NCBI GenBank assembly: GCA_019058135.1
Contig: JAHLWE010000411.1
Span: 1 to 11,387, forward strand
Length of the DNA stretch: 11,387 nt
DNA from: Promethearchaeota archaeon
GTDB taxonomy: Archaea > Asgardarchaeota > Lokiarchaeia > Sigyniarchaeales > SOKP01
Reading direction: 5' to 3'
Made by a program: the position numbers and the translations under genes. Positions 1 to 6,788 of the stretch are shown in pieces. Within the stretch, counting starts at the first letter, position 1; every line of letters begins with the position of its first letter. The notes below the pieces were generated by a model. It was not told the origin of the DNA. It worked only from the letters and a program-made list of their open reading frames with translations, and made no database searches.

Positions 1-69
1 CCAATAATCCTTTGTATTGCTGGAGATTTGGGTTTAAAGAATTGCTCAGACAAAATAATAGTGGCTTAA
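1..69 (+). CDS. C-terminal tail of an unidentified gene (partial)
   Basis: Frame 1 is open from the window edge to a TAA at 67-69 and encodes the last 22 residues of a possible protein, ending in GLKNCSDKIIVA. The composition is protein-like (a hydrophobic strand, then a Gly-Asp-Leu-Gly turn and a polar stretch). Frame 3 is also open here, to a TAA ending at 77, so the frame choice is not certain. The fragment is too short to assign a family. The tail would lie about 80 nt upstream of the PCNA gene in the same orientation. Confidence 0.4.
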   Translation, partial: PIILCIAGDLGLKNCSDKIIVA

Positions 70-120
70 TAATATAATTTTTAATATATATTTAGATTAT
101 TTATCAAAATATAATTATTT

Positions 121-130
121 TTATTAAAAG
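121..130 (+). promoter_or_regulatory. Probable TATA element of the PCNA gene
   Basis: TTATTAAAAG ends 21 nt before the PCNA ATG. That spacing puts the expected start of transcription at or just before the start codon, so the mRNA would be nearly leaderless. No Shine-Dalgarno sequence is visible, which agrees with this. Surrounding DNA is so AT-rich that other TATA-like strings (for example around 80-95) cannot be excluded. Confidence 0.45.
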
Positions 131-151
131 GTTGGTAGTTGATACCGTTTT

Positions 152-949
152 ATGTTTAAAATAAAATTAGAAAATAGTAAAATTTTAAGAGGAATTATAG
201 AGGCTTTAGCATCAATTATAGATGAAACTGAATTTATAATTACTACTAAGGAATTATCAATTAGAGCTATGGATCCATCTAGAATATGTCTTCTCCAATT
301 GTCAATGACTAAACAAGATTTCGATGAGTATGAATGCGATAAAGATACCAAAATTGGTCTAAATCTTGAAGATCTCGATAAAATATTAAAAAGAAGCTCT
401 GCAGGTGATTCTGTTGAGTTAATTTTCGAACCTGATACTCAAAAATTAAAAATTAAAATGAAACAACGTGATAGCACAAAAGTTAGAACCTTTAGTCTTG
501 CATTGTTAGATATAGAGATGGAAGATATTCCGATGGAAAATCTTTTAAAATTAGAATATAATGCAGATTGGTCAATGGATCCTGTATTTTTTGTAGAAGC
601 AATAAAAGATGCTGAAATTTATTCAGAAATTCTAACTATAAAAGCAGAGGAAGATAGAGGCTTATTATTTAGTTCTGTTGGACAAATTGGAGAAATGGAA
701 TATGAATTAGCTCTCGATGATCTATTGGAAAGAAATATTAAGGCAATAAGTAAAGGTTCTTATTCACTTCAATTTTTAAAGAGCATTCTTAAAATTGAAA
801 ATATTACTGAAAAATTAACGATTTCGTTGAAGGACGATCATCCATTAAAATTAATCTTTAATATTCTCGAAGGAGGTACAATTAGTTATTTTCTGGCACC
901 GAGGGTAGAAGAAGTTGAATTTGAAGAAGAAGATTTAGAAGAATACTAA
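152..949 (+). CDS. pcn: DNA polymerase sliding clamp PCNA
   Basis: This is the ring-shaped processivity clamp that tethers replicative polymerases, FEN1, ligase and other PIP-box partners to DNA. The 265 residues show the complete two-domain fold. The N-terminal DNA-facing helix spans residues 10-22. The DPS motif is at 41-43 in the usual RAMDPSR context. The interdomain connecting loop lies around 118-132, and the C-terminal YFLAPR signature is at 246-251. After that signature comes an acidic tail (251-265, mostly Glu) longer than in many archaeal clamps of about 245-250 residues. The ATG at 152 is supported by the TATA spacing and by the N-terminus aligning with other clamps. It heads a replication block with primase and GINS downstream. 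As the only PCNA in the window it is probably a homotrimer subunit, but other copies elsewhere cannot be seen. Confidence 0.97.
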   Translation: MFKIKLENSKILRGIIEALASIIDETEFIITTKELSIRAMDPSRICLLQLSMTKQDFDEYECDKDTKIGLNLEDLDKILKRSSAGDSVELIFEPDTQKLKIKMKQRDSTKVRTFSLALLDIEMEDIPMENLLKLEYNADWSMDPVFFVEAIKDAEIYSEILTIKAEEDRGLLFSSVGQIGEMEYELALDDLLERNIKAISKGSYSLQFLKSILKIENITEKLTISLKDDHPLKLIFNILEGGTISYFLAPRVEEVEFEEEDLEEY

Positions 950-972
950 AATTTAATCGTTGATTCATATCG

Positions 973-979
973 TTTTTTT
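973..979 (+). terminator. Oligo-T transcription stop after PCNA
   Basis: A T7 run lies 24 nt after the PCNA stop, and another T7 run follows at 1018-1024. Archaeal RNA polymerase stops at T-rich runs without needing a hairpin, so these may end the PCNA transcript before the primase genes. No hairpin is seen. Confidence 0.4.
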
Positions 980-1066
980 ATTTATTACTAATTTCTCATT
1001 CTTACAAATTTTATTAATTTTTTTAGTTTATTATTCATAATAAGAAAAAATCTGCGCACTATAATT

Positions 1067-2317
1067 ATGAGTTCTGATGAAAATATCTTAACATCGAAAC
1101 CAGAATTATTATATAGATTCCCATGGTTATCTTTTACTAAAGTAAAATTCAAAGAGATTGGAAAAAAAAACCCCGATGAATTTGTTGAGTGGCTATACAA
1201 AAAGTATTGGGACAAAAATAAAGTTAATATTGATAAGAAAATCGAATCAATTTTTGAAGATGCTATAAATAATTTAGAGATAATTCGAGATTTTAATCCT
1301 AAAGACGAAGAATTGAATATTTACATTTATTGGATGTTAAAAATTATTTTATTCCTTCTAAATAATCCTAATATAACAAATAGAATCGCCAATCTATATT
1401 CGAAAAATGCATTAAAACAGTTAGAACTACTTAGAGATGAAAAAATGGAAGATCTATACTGGATTTGTAGTGATTTGGGTCTTGACGTTCAATATTATGA
1501 AGATCCAATTAAAATAAATGCTGTTGAAAAGACAAATCTAAGCGTGCATTTTATTGATTTCATAAAAATGGGAATCAATCTCAGGGATGATTATAGAAAA
1601 CTTGTAAATAATTCACTTTCTCACGGATATGTATTTATTTCAAAGAATCGATTGATTAGACTTCTTCAAGAATATGTTAGAAATGAAATTTTAAAGTTTG
1701 CAAAAACAAATAAATCTGAAGAAGATCCAAAAGAAAGAACTGATTTAGAAGAAATCTTAACCGAGATAACCCCTTTTAAAATCACATTTGAAAAAATAAA
1801 AAATTTAATTAAAAGTAAAAAAATAGAATTTAGCAGTGATTATACCGAAACTATGAAATATTTAGAGGGAAAAGATTTGTCAATTTTTTTTCCTCCATGT
1901 ATAAAATTCCTTTTATCAAAAGTACAACAAAGTCAAAATTTAATTCACAATGAACGTCTATTTTTAGTATTTTTTCTAAATTCTTTAAAATACCCAATAG
2001 ATCAGATAATAAATATTTTTAAAACACTACCGGATTTTGATGACAAAATTGCAGGATATCAAATTGAATTTGCTATTAAAAAGGGGTATTCACCCCATAG
2101 TTGTGCAAAATTAGAAACGTTAGGGATTTGTCAAAAGGATCATAAAATTTTTGGTGATGAGATTTGTCGGAAAGGATTTTATTCAAGAAATCAAGATAGA
2201 ATGATAAAAATTGCTCATCCACTTTTTTATATGAGTGTTAAAGAATCAAGGTACTTATGGAAAATGAAAAGGCGAGATATTAATGAACAAAAAATAACAA
2301 AAATTGAAAAAAATTAA
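1067..2317 (+). CDS. priL: DNA primase large subunit PriL
   Basis: PriL is the non-catalytic, iron-sulfur subunit of archaeal/eukaryal primase; it regulates primer length and initiation in a heterodimer with PriS. The 416-residue product has an N-terminal helical platform (about residues 1-215) and a C-terminal Fe-S domain. Four cysteines fit the conserved 4Fe-4S ligands: C278 in FFPPCIK, C346 in SPHSC, C355 in LGIC, and C367 in EICRKG. The motif HPLFYM follows at 384-389, as in the family. The conserved basic C-terminal domain that binds primer and template is therefore intact. The ATG is 117 nt after PCNA, and a T-rich stretch with a TATA-like element around 1027-1035 sits before it, suggesting its own promoter. 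PriS follows after 12 nt and is surely co-transcribed. Confidence 0.93.
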   Translation: MSSDENILTSKPELLYRFPWLSFTKVKFKEIGKKNPDEFVEWLYKKYWDKNKVNIDKKIESIFEDAINNLEIIRDFNPKDEELNIYIYWMLKIILFLLNNPNITNRIANLYSKNALKQLELLRDEKMEDLYWICSDLGLDVQYYEDPIKINAVEKTNLSVHFIDFIKMGINLRDDYRKLVNNSLSHGYVFISKNRLIRLLQEYVRNEILKFAKTNKSEEDPKERTDLEEILTEITPFKITFEKIKNLIKSKKIEFSSDYTETMKYLEGKDLSIFFPPCIKFLLSKVQQSQNLIHNERLFLVFFLNSLKYPIDQIINIFKTLPDFDDKIAGYQIEFAIKKGYSPHSCAKLETLGICQKDHKIFGDEICRKGFYSRNQDRMIKIAHPLFYMSVKESRYLWKMKRRDINEQKITKIEKN

Positions 2318-2329
2318 GGAATCTAAATA

Positions 2330-3589
2330 ATGGAAAGTATAAGATTTATAAAAAGATTATTTCAAGCCTATTATAAAAATCAACAAAAGTCTTTTCTATC
2401 GGTTAGTAATTTGCTGGAAAGAGAATTCGCGTTTGTTCCATGGGAAAATAATATTATGATTAGGCATATAGGCTTTATATCCTTAGATTTTTTAACTGAT
2501 TATTTGATTCATAATGTTCCAAAACACATGTATTCAAGCGCATCACTTTATGAGCTACCTGGTGCATCAAAAATGGATAATAAAAAATATCTTGGCTGTG
2601 ATCTAATATTTGATATTGATGCAGATCATTTAGATACCAAATGTAAAGAAAAACATGACTTTTGGGAATGTGAATCTTGTAGTCAAAGCGGAGTTGGATC
2701 ATCACCCAAATTGTGCCCCAACCCTGATTGCAAATCAACAAGATTTAAAAAAATAACTTGGATTTGTGAAGAATGTCTAGAGACGGCTAAAAATGAGATA
2801 TTTAAGTTGATTGATGGATTTCTAGAACCAGATTTCGGAATTAATAAAGAAAGTTGTTTTGTCTTTTTTTCCGGACATAGAGGTTATCATCTTCATATAG
2901 AAAATAAGAAATTAAGGAAATTATCAAGTCATGAACGAAGAGAAATGGTTGATTATATTACCGGGAACAATATTTCATTTACTGTTTTAGGACTAGAAAA
3001 GCCAAACATTGGTCTTGGTTTCTTTAATCAATATGTTGCTAGCTGGCCTAGAAAAATAATGTTGAAATTAAAGGAGATACTTTCAATAGAAAATGAAGAA
3101 GAATTAAAAAATAATTTAAGTAATTTTTCACTTAACAAGGAACAAATAGGTACTATAATTAAAGAAAGAAAATACATAATTGATAATATTGAATCTCAGA
3201 GCAAAAATTATTGGAATTTACTTGGATTTGGCATAAAATCATGGAAAAACCTTTTTTTCAATTTAGTTAAAAGTATTGGAACAGATATTGATATCCCCGT
3301 AACCATTGATATCCATAGATTAATAAGATATCCTGGCTCTTTACATGGCAGTAGTGGCTTTAAAGTGGTTGGAATTGAGTATAAGAATTTAGAAAGTTTT
3401 GATCCATTTTCTGATCCAGTAATTTTTTCAAAAAAAAATTTCCTTAAATTGGAAATTACAGTTCCAGAAGTACCTAAGATCCGTGTAAGAGAAATCACTT
3501 GGGGTCCGTTTAAAATGGGAGAAGTCTTAGATCTTCCACATGATATTGGAATCTTTCTTTTATGTAAAAATGTGGCAACTCTTAAATAA
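2330..3589 (+). CDS. priS: DNA primase small (catalytic) subunit PriS
   Basis: PriS is the catalytic primase subunit, making RNA/DNA primers with PriL. In its 419 residues the catalytic acidic cluster is at 95-99 (FDIDAD context), the SGHRGYH nucleotide-binding signature is at 181-187, and the third metal-binding Asp is D327 in TIDIHRLIR, followed by PGSLHG (335-340). The zinc knuckle region begins C105, H109, as usual, but then carries an extra CxxC...CPxxxC stretch (C114, C117, C129, C134) before the canonical WICEEC (C146, C149). It therefore looks as if a small zinc ribbon has been inserted next to the active-site domain. Start choice: AAGGA at 2316-2320, overlapping the priL stop, gives a 9-nt spaced ribosome site for this ATG. 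The tight spacing indicates one operon with priL. Confidence 0.95.
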   Translation: MESIRFIKRLFQAYYKNQQKSFLSVSNLLEREFAFVPWENNIMIRHIGFISLDFLTDYLIHNVPKHMYSSASLYELPGASKMDNKKYLGCDLIFDIDADHLDTKCKEKHDFWECESCSQSGVGSSPKLCPNPDCKSTRFKKITWICEECLETAKNEIFKLIDGFLEPDFGINKESCFVFFSGHRGYHLHIENKKLRKLSSHERREMVDYITGNNISFTVLGLEKPNIGLGFFNQYVASWPRKIMLKLKEILSIENEEELKNNLSNFSLNKEQIGTIIKERKYIIDNIESQSKNYWNLLGFGIKSWKNLFFNLVKSIGTDIDIPVTIDIHRLIRYPGSLHGSSGFKVVGIEYKNLESFDPFSDPVIFSKKNFLKLEITVPEVPKIRVREITWGPFKMGEVLDLPHDIGIFLLCKNVATLK

Positions 3590-3596
3590 AATTTAA

Positions 3597-3602
3597 TTTT
3601 TT
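3597..3602 (+). terminator. Short T-run after the primase operon
   Basis: A T6 run lies about 8 nt beyond the priS stop and before the GINS promoter elements. It is a plausible archaeal T-run terminator with no hairpin; evidence is weak. Confidence 0.25.
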
Positions 3603-3619
3603 AATAGTGATTTTAAATT

Positions 3620-3647
3620 TATTTAAATAATAAGATATATAAAATAA
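3620..3647 (+). promoter_or_regulatory. Promoter region of the GINS gene
   Basis: The perfect palindrome TATTTAAATA (3620-3629) is followed by a second TATA-like string, GATATATAAAA, around 3634-3644. The first ends 51 nt and the second about 36 nt before the GINS ATG, so the leader would be about 10-30 nt. The same decamer stands before three other genes in this window. Confidence 0.5.
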
Positions 3648-3680
3648 TTGAATCGGTACTAAAAGAATACTCAAGAAATA

Positions 3681-4349
3681 ATGAATTCTCAGAAAATATA
3701 TAATAAATTATATCAACAATGGACTAATGAAATAAATAATGAAGAGATAATTTCTCTTACTAATGAATCTTTTAAGGAATATTTAAAATTATATGCACTC
3801 GATTCGAATTCAGATGGAAAACTAAATAATTCAGATATGCAAGTTATAAAAGAATCTTTAATTGATTCTTTAATAAAAAATATTAAATTTCTATTAGATG
3901 ATTTATTAAAAGTTAGAAAACGCAAAATAATTGATAAATCACTTAATTTATTAGAAATTGATAGAAATAAATTATTAGAACATGAACAAATGTTCTATGA
4001 TAATCTCATTGCTTCTTTTAAAGGATTTAAAAATTTGGAATCTCTAACATTATCTGATATCGAAAGTTCTTTAAAGAAGAAAGAATTAACTCCAGTTGAA
4101 AAGAAGGTTTCAGAAATTCCAAATATACTTTCACAAAAAGATGAAATGGCTGTGAGTCCAACAAGATCTGTATCTTTAAATGGAATTGAATATTTAAATG
4201 TAAGATTCATGATGGATTGTCCTGCATTAGTAGGAATTGATCTTGTAAATTACGGTCCTTTTTTAAAGGAAGATGTCTGTATGGTACCTTTTGAAAATGC
4301 GAAAATTCTTATTGAAGAAAAGATAGCAGAAAAAATTATACCAAAATAA
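3681..4349 (+). CDS. gins51: GINS complex subunit GINS51 (Sld5/Psf1 type)
   Basis: GINS joins MCM and GAN/Cdc45 in the archaeal CMG-like replicative helicase. The 222 residues have the A-B domain order typical of Sld5/Psf1-type subunits: a long helical A domain (about 5-130), then a linker rich in Lys, Pro and Ser (131-165), then a small beta B domain (168-215). The B domain carries the signature RFMMDCPALVGID followed by YGPF, KEDV and P.ENAK, which clearly places it with GINS51 rather than GINS23. An oddity lies at residues 41-52, between the first two helices: D-S-N-S-D-G-K-L-N-N-S-D fits the 12-position EF-hand/dockerin calcium-loop consensus. Linkage with primase and PCNA is a recurring archaeal arrangement. 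The gene converges on nop10 with only 17 nt between stops. Confidence 0.92.
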   Translation: MNSQKIYNKLYQQWTNEINNEEIISLTNESFKEYLKLYALDSNSDGKLNNSDMQVIKESLIDSLIKNIKFLLDDLLKVRKRKIIDKSLNLLEIDRNKLLEHEQMFYDNLIASFKGFKNLESLTLSDIESSLKKKELTPVEKKVSEIPNILSQKDEMAVSPTRSVSLNGIEYLNVRFMMDCPALVGIDLVNYGPFLKEDVCMVPFENAKILIEEKIAEKIIPK

Positions 4350-4366
4350 ATTATTGTTGAAAAATT

Positions 4367-4573
4367 TTAATCATTATTATTAGAGGTTCTATCAAAACGC
4401 TTATTAAATTCCTCTTTGAAATATTCTTTTCTATATCTTCCAAATTTATCAATTAATGAAAACTTAGGAGGTTTGGGATTCTTTAAATTCCCTCCACAAA
4501 TTTTGCATTTCATTTCTTTGTTTGGTAATGAATATTCTCCACAATTAGCACATTTAAAAAGTAATTTCGTCAT
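4367..4573 (-). CDS. nop10: H/ACA RNP component Nop10
   Basis: Nop10 is the small zinc-ribbon protein that binds Cbf5 in H/ACA ribonucleoproteins and supports RNA-guided pseudouridylation of rRNA. The 68-residue product has a four-cysteine ribbon (C8, C11, C23, C26), the conserved CGEYSL turn, and the family's linker and C-terminal helix pattern P.PPKFS.IDKFGRYRK at about 33-49. The acidic/Asn-rich tail beyond residue 50 is somewhat longer than in typical archaeal Nop10 proteins of about 55-60 residues. It lies 30 nt downstream of aIF2-alpha on the same strand, matching the common archaeal aIF2-alpha/Nop10 pair, so the two are probably co-transcribed. Confidence 0.93.
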   Translation of the reverse strand: MTKLLFKCANCGEYSLPNKEMKCKICGGNLKNPKPPKFSLIDKFGRYRKEYFKEEFNKRFDRTSNNND

Positions 4574-4603
4574 AATTCTTTAAAAACCAAATAAATTCAT
4601 AAT

Positions 4604-5422
4604 TTATTTATCTCGAATGAATTCAAAAGTCCCACCAACATTAATCATCTCATCTTCAATTGTTTTTAGAACACTAGCTAGTACTGATTCTGCTTCTTGA
4701 TAATTTTTTTCAATCACTTCTAAACGATAATTAGGGGCAGCAACATAACGAATATTAACTCTCTTTGTTTCTTTTGGGCTTTTTATCACTTTTATTCCAA
4801 AATTTATCGCATTCTTTATAAGGTTAATTCCATTTGGAGCAGTGGCAGTCAATGACAATTTACCGCTAATGGAAACTGTACTTACAATAACATTCTCTTC
4901 GATAATTTTTACGAATTTTTTAGCAATTTCTGAGTCAATATCTAAATTTTGAATTGATTGAATACCACTTTCTTTAATATCTTCAAGTGTTTTTTGATAT
5001 GATTCATAAGAATCTAATATCGGAAATCCAATCGTTTCATACAGCTCATTTATTGATTTACCAGTTTCATCTGCTAAAAATGTTAATAAATTTTCAAATT
5101 TAAAAGCATATTTCCATTCTTTCATTCTTAATTGCTTTTGTTGAGCCGTAACTCGCCGTAATGATAAATCCACATGACCTTTAAAATTATCTACTTTCAA
5201 AACTTTCAATACTAAAATTTCGTTCATACGTACATAATTTCTTACATTTCTTATCCACCTAGATGATATCTCGGATATGTGAATCATCCCTCTTGCTAAA
5301 TTTTCGTCTTCCCGACCTTCAAAATCTAATAGATCTACATAAATATAGCCTCTTTGAATATCCACAACCTTAGCAATAACAAAACTTCCTTCTTTTGGAA
5401 ATTTTATTTTTGATTTGACCAT
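4604..5422 (-). CDS. eif2a: Translation initiation factor aIF2 alpha subunit
   Basis: This is the alpha subunit of the heterotrimeric aIF2 that delivers initiator Met-tRNA to the small ribosomal subunit. The 272 residues show an N-terminal S1/OB domain (about 9-88; GSFVIAKVVDI, RGMIHISEIS, VDLSLRRV), a central helical domain (about 92-170) and a C-terminal alpha/beta domain (about 178-268) that docks on the gamma subunit. In the S1 loop, S50-E-I-S53-S-R-W aligns with the eukaryotic SELSRRR segment, so S53 occupies the position of the regulated Ser51. A few extra residues (GREDENLA) lengthen the preceding loop. The start ATG agrees with the family N-terminus. Downstream nop10 is in the same operon, and the gene is divergent from the small-membrane-protein/ATPase operon. 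Confidence 0.95.
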   Translation of the reverse strand: MVKSKIKFPKEGSFVIAKVVDIQRGYIYVDLLDFEGREDENLARGMIHISEISSRWIRNVRNYVRMNEILVLKVLKVDNFKGHVDLSLRRVTAQQKQLRMKEWKYAFKFENLLTFLADETGKSINELYETIGFPILDSYESYQKTLEDIKESGIQSIQNLDIDSEIAKKFVKIIEENVIVSTVSISGKLSLTATAPNGINLIKNAINFGIKVIKSPKETKRVNIRYVAAPNYRLEVIEKNYQEAESVLASVLKTIEDEMINVGGTFEFIRDK

Positions 5423-5439
5423 AATCTAATGTAAGAAAC

Positions 5440-5455
5440 AAATTTTTAAAATTCT
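5440..5455 (-). promoter_or_regulatory. Probable TATA region of the aIF2-alpha gene
   Basis: On the minus strand GAATTTTAAAAATTTG lies 18-33 nt before the ATG, the right place for a leaderless archaeal promoter. The palindromic TATTTAAATA at 5486-5495, 64 nt upstream, could also act in this direction; the sequence alone does not decide. Confidence 0.35.
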
Positions 5456-5485
5456 TCTAAAAATAAAATTGTTTTTTACATTTTT

Positions 5486-5495
5486 TATTTAAATA
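5486..5495 (+). promoter_or_regulatory. Palindromic TATA element of the microprotein/ATPase operon
   Basis: TATTTAAATA, preceded by a T-run, ends 26 nt before the ATG of the 36-codon gene at 5522. That is leaderless spacing. Being palindromic and in a divergent intergenic region, it could serve both directions, but the aIF2-alpha start is less well spaced. Confidence 0.6.
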
Positions 5496-5521
5496 ATCCT
5501 ATTCTATTATGAATTTCAATT

Positions 5522-5632
5522 ATGATTATTGAATATTGTTTTTTATTTTTAGGTGTGTTAATAATATCATTTTTGTTGTCCTTATTGACAATGCACTTAG
5601 AAAATAAAATTTCACCACGCACTCAATGGTAG
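5522..5632 (+). CDS. Small single-pass membrane protein (36 aa)
   Basis: An ATG correctly spaced behind the TATA element at 5486-5495 opens a 36-residue frame. It has one strongly hydrophobic helix (about residues 4-24, FLFLGVLIISFLLSLLT) and a short charged tail, HLENKISPRTQW. The neighbouring ATG at 5509 gives only seven codons, so 5522 is the better start. The tail resembles the (E/D)-R-K-hxxR-x-Q sequence that follows a helix in NuoH/HyfC-type membrane subunits of complex I-like hydrogenases, but there is no continuation into the R-x-GP motif and the similarity is too short to support homology. Thirty nt separate it from the next gene, so it probably leads that operon. Function unknown. 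Confidence 0.5.
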   Translation: MIIEYCFLFLGVLIISFLLSLLTMHLENKISPRTQW

Positions 5633-5648
5633 AATTGAGAAGAAAATT

Positions 5649-5653
5649 GAGGT
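5649..5653 (+). promoter_or_regulatory. Ribosome binding site GAGGT
   Basis: GAGGT lies 9 nt before the ATG at 5663 and pairs with the archaeal 16S tail (CCUCC). It supports that start and shows that internal genes of this operon use Shine-Dalgarno initiation, unlike the leaderless first genes. Confidence 0.6.
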
Positions 5654-5662
5654 AAGAAAATA

Positions 5663-6010
5663 ATGTTTAAATTAATAATATATGGGGTAATAATATTGAT
5701 GGGTTTTATCTTTTTTCAGAAAGATCCCATAACTACATCAATAATTGTTGGAATTATTTTAATAATCTATCTTTATCCTAAATATCGAAAATATAAGAAT
5801 TCCGACGGGGGAATTTTTAGGAAAGGAGAAGTTGGGGTATCGACAAACAATGATTTAGTGAAATTAGTTCTTTTAATGTCTCTACTGAATCAGAATCAAT
5901 CACAACCTGTAAAACTTATTTTAAAACAAGATGTGATGAATTCTTTAAAAGAAAGAGATGAAGATTTGAAAGAAGAAAAAAATCAAATTTTAAAATTATT
6001 TGATAAATGA
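5663..6010 (+). CDS. Two-pass membrane protein with charged C-terminal helix
   Basis: I do not recognise this 115-residue protein. Two hydrophobic helices (about residues 2-19 and 24-42) are joined by the short polar turn QKDPITT and followed by a basic stretch, YPKYRKYK, which by the positive-inside rule places the C-terminal part in the cytoplasm. Residues 62-75 form a further mildly hydrophobic helix, and 87-115 are highly charged (KERDEDLKEEKNQ) and could form a coiled coil. The stop TGA overlaps the start of the downstream ATPase gene by 11 nt, implying translational coupling and perhaps physical association. One reasonable idea is that it anchors the ATPase to the membrane; that is inference only. 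Confidence 0.75.
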   Translation: MFKLIIYGVIILMGFIFFQKDPITTSIIVGIILIIYLYPKYRKYKNSDGGIFRKGEVGVSTNNDLVKLVLLMSLLNQNQSQPVKLILKQDVMNSLKERDEDLKEEKNQILKLFDK

Positions 6011-6767
6011 GGTAAAAAAACTGATAAAAAATAATAAAACAAAATTCTCCGATTTTATTCCAAATAAAAATGAGTTTTGTAATGAATTTATTGCCTTAAT
6101 TTATAATCTCCTAAGTAATAATTCCAGAATAATTCAAGTATCTGGGAAACCGGGTTCAGGTAAATCAACATTTGTTCAATATCTAGTCGGACATCTGATT
6201 TCAAATAAGAAAAATTTATTGTCTGCTTTATGGATAAATACCGGTTCGCCATTTTCTGATAAAAGATTAGGACATAACTTTAATGAAGCTCCAGAACAGT
6301 TAGAATATATTAAGAATAATATTTTTTTAACTAATATTTCTTCATATTTTAAACAGCAAAATTTAATATATGAGTTAAGCTCATTAAAAGATTTTATTCA
6401 CCTAAATACAAAATTAATAATATTTGATTCAATTTCTTACAATTTTCGCTTTAAACTGATGAAGTTTAATGAGATTGATATTAAAATCAAGCTAATAAAT
6501 TCATTCTTTACTGAGCAAATATATCCGTTACAAATGTTTGCTTCACTTAATAGAGTAAATTTGATTTTCATTCATGAAGTTTCATATAAACCAAAATTGA
6601 ATAAAAATATAAAATTTTTACATAAAATGTTTGATAGGATTGATTCAATAATGATTAAGTTGGAAATAAATGAGAAACGAGAAAAAATTCTAAACTTAAA
6701 ATATCACAATATTGAGTTCAATTCAAAATATAACTTGTCAAATAATGGATTTGAATTTATAATTTAA
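6000..6767 (+). CDS. RadB/Rad51-paralogue-like RecA-family ATPase
   Basis: This 255-residue protein has a RecA-fold ATPase core. Walker A is GKPGSGKST at 49-57. The segment LWINTGSPFSDKRL (77-90) corresponds to the YIDTEG.F...R strand of RadA/RadB. Walker B is KLIIFDSIS at 138-146 with D143, and a strand at 187-193 ends in IHE where RadA has TNQ. The last 60 residues fit the closing beta strands of RadB. It lacks the N-terminal helix-hairpin-helix and polymerisation linker of RadA, so it belongs with RadB/Rad55-type accessory ATPases. No in-frame ATG occurs before Walker A, so the TTG at 6000 is the likely start; it overlaps the previous gene by 11 nt. Rad51-paralogue mediator activity is plausible, but a KaiC/Rad55-like signalling ATPase is possible. 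Confidence 0.8.
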   Translation: MINEVKKLIKNNKTKFSDFIPNKNEFCNEFIALIYNLLSNNSRIIQVSGKPGSGKSTFVQYLVGHLISNKKNLLSALWINTGSPFSDKRLGHNFNEAPEQLEYIKNNIFLTNISSYFKQQNLIYELSSLKDFIHLNTKLIIFDSISYNFRFKLMKFNEIDIKIKLINSFFTEQIYPLQMFASLNRVNLIFIHEVSYKPKLNKNIKFLHKMFDRIDSIMIKLEINEKREKILNLKYHNIEFNSKYNLSNNGFEFII

Positions 6768-6788
6768 AATAAAAATGGATGTTAAGAT

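Noticed and set aside
988..1215. Minus-strand frame across the PCNA-PriL gap
   Set aside because: It overlaps the certain PriL start, has no promoter in the right place, and its hydrophobicity comes from AT-rich intergenic DNA.
2475..3498. Minus-strand open frames opposite priS
   Set aside because: They lie wholly within the catalytic primase gene on the other strand and look like chance frames.
6000..6767. Calling the ATPase a full RadA paralogue
   Set aside because: It lacks the N-terminal HhH domain, the polymerisation linker and the RAEY..RQ segment, so only a RadB/Rad55-like label is supportable.
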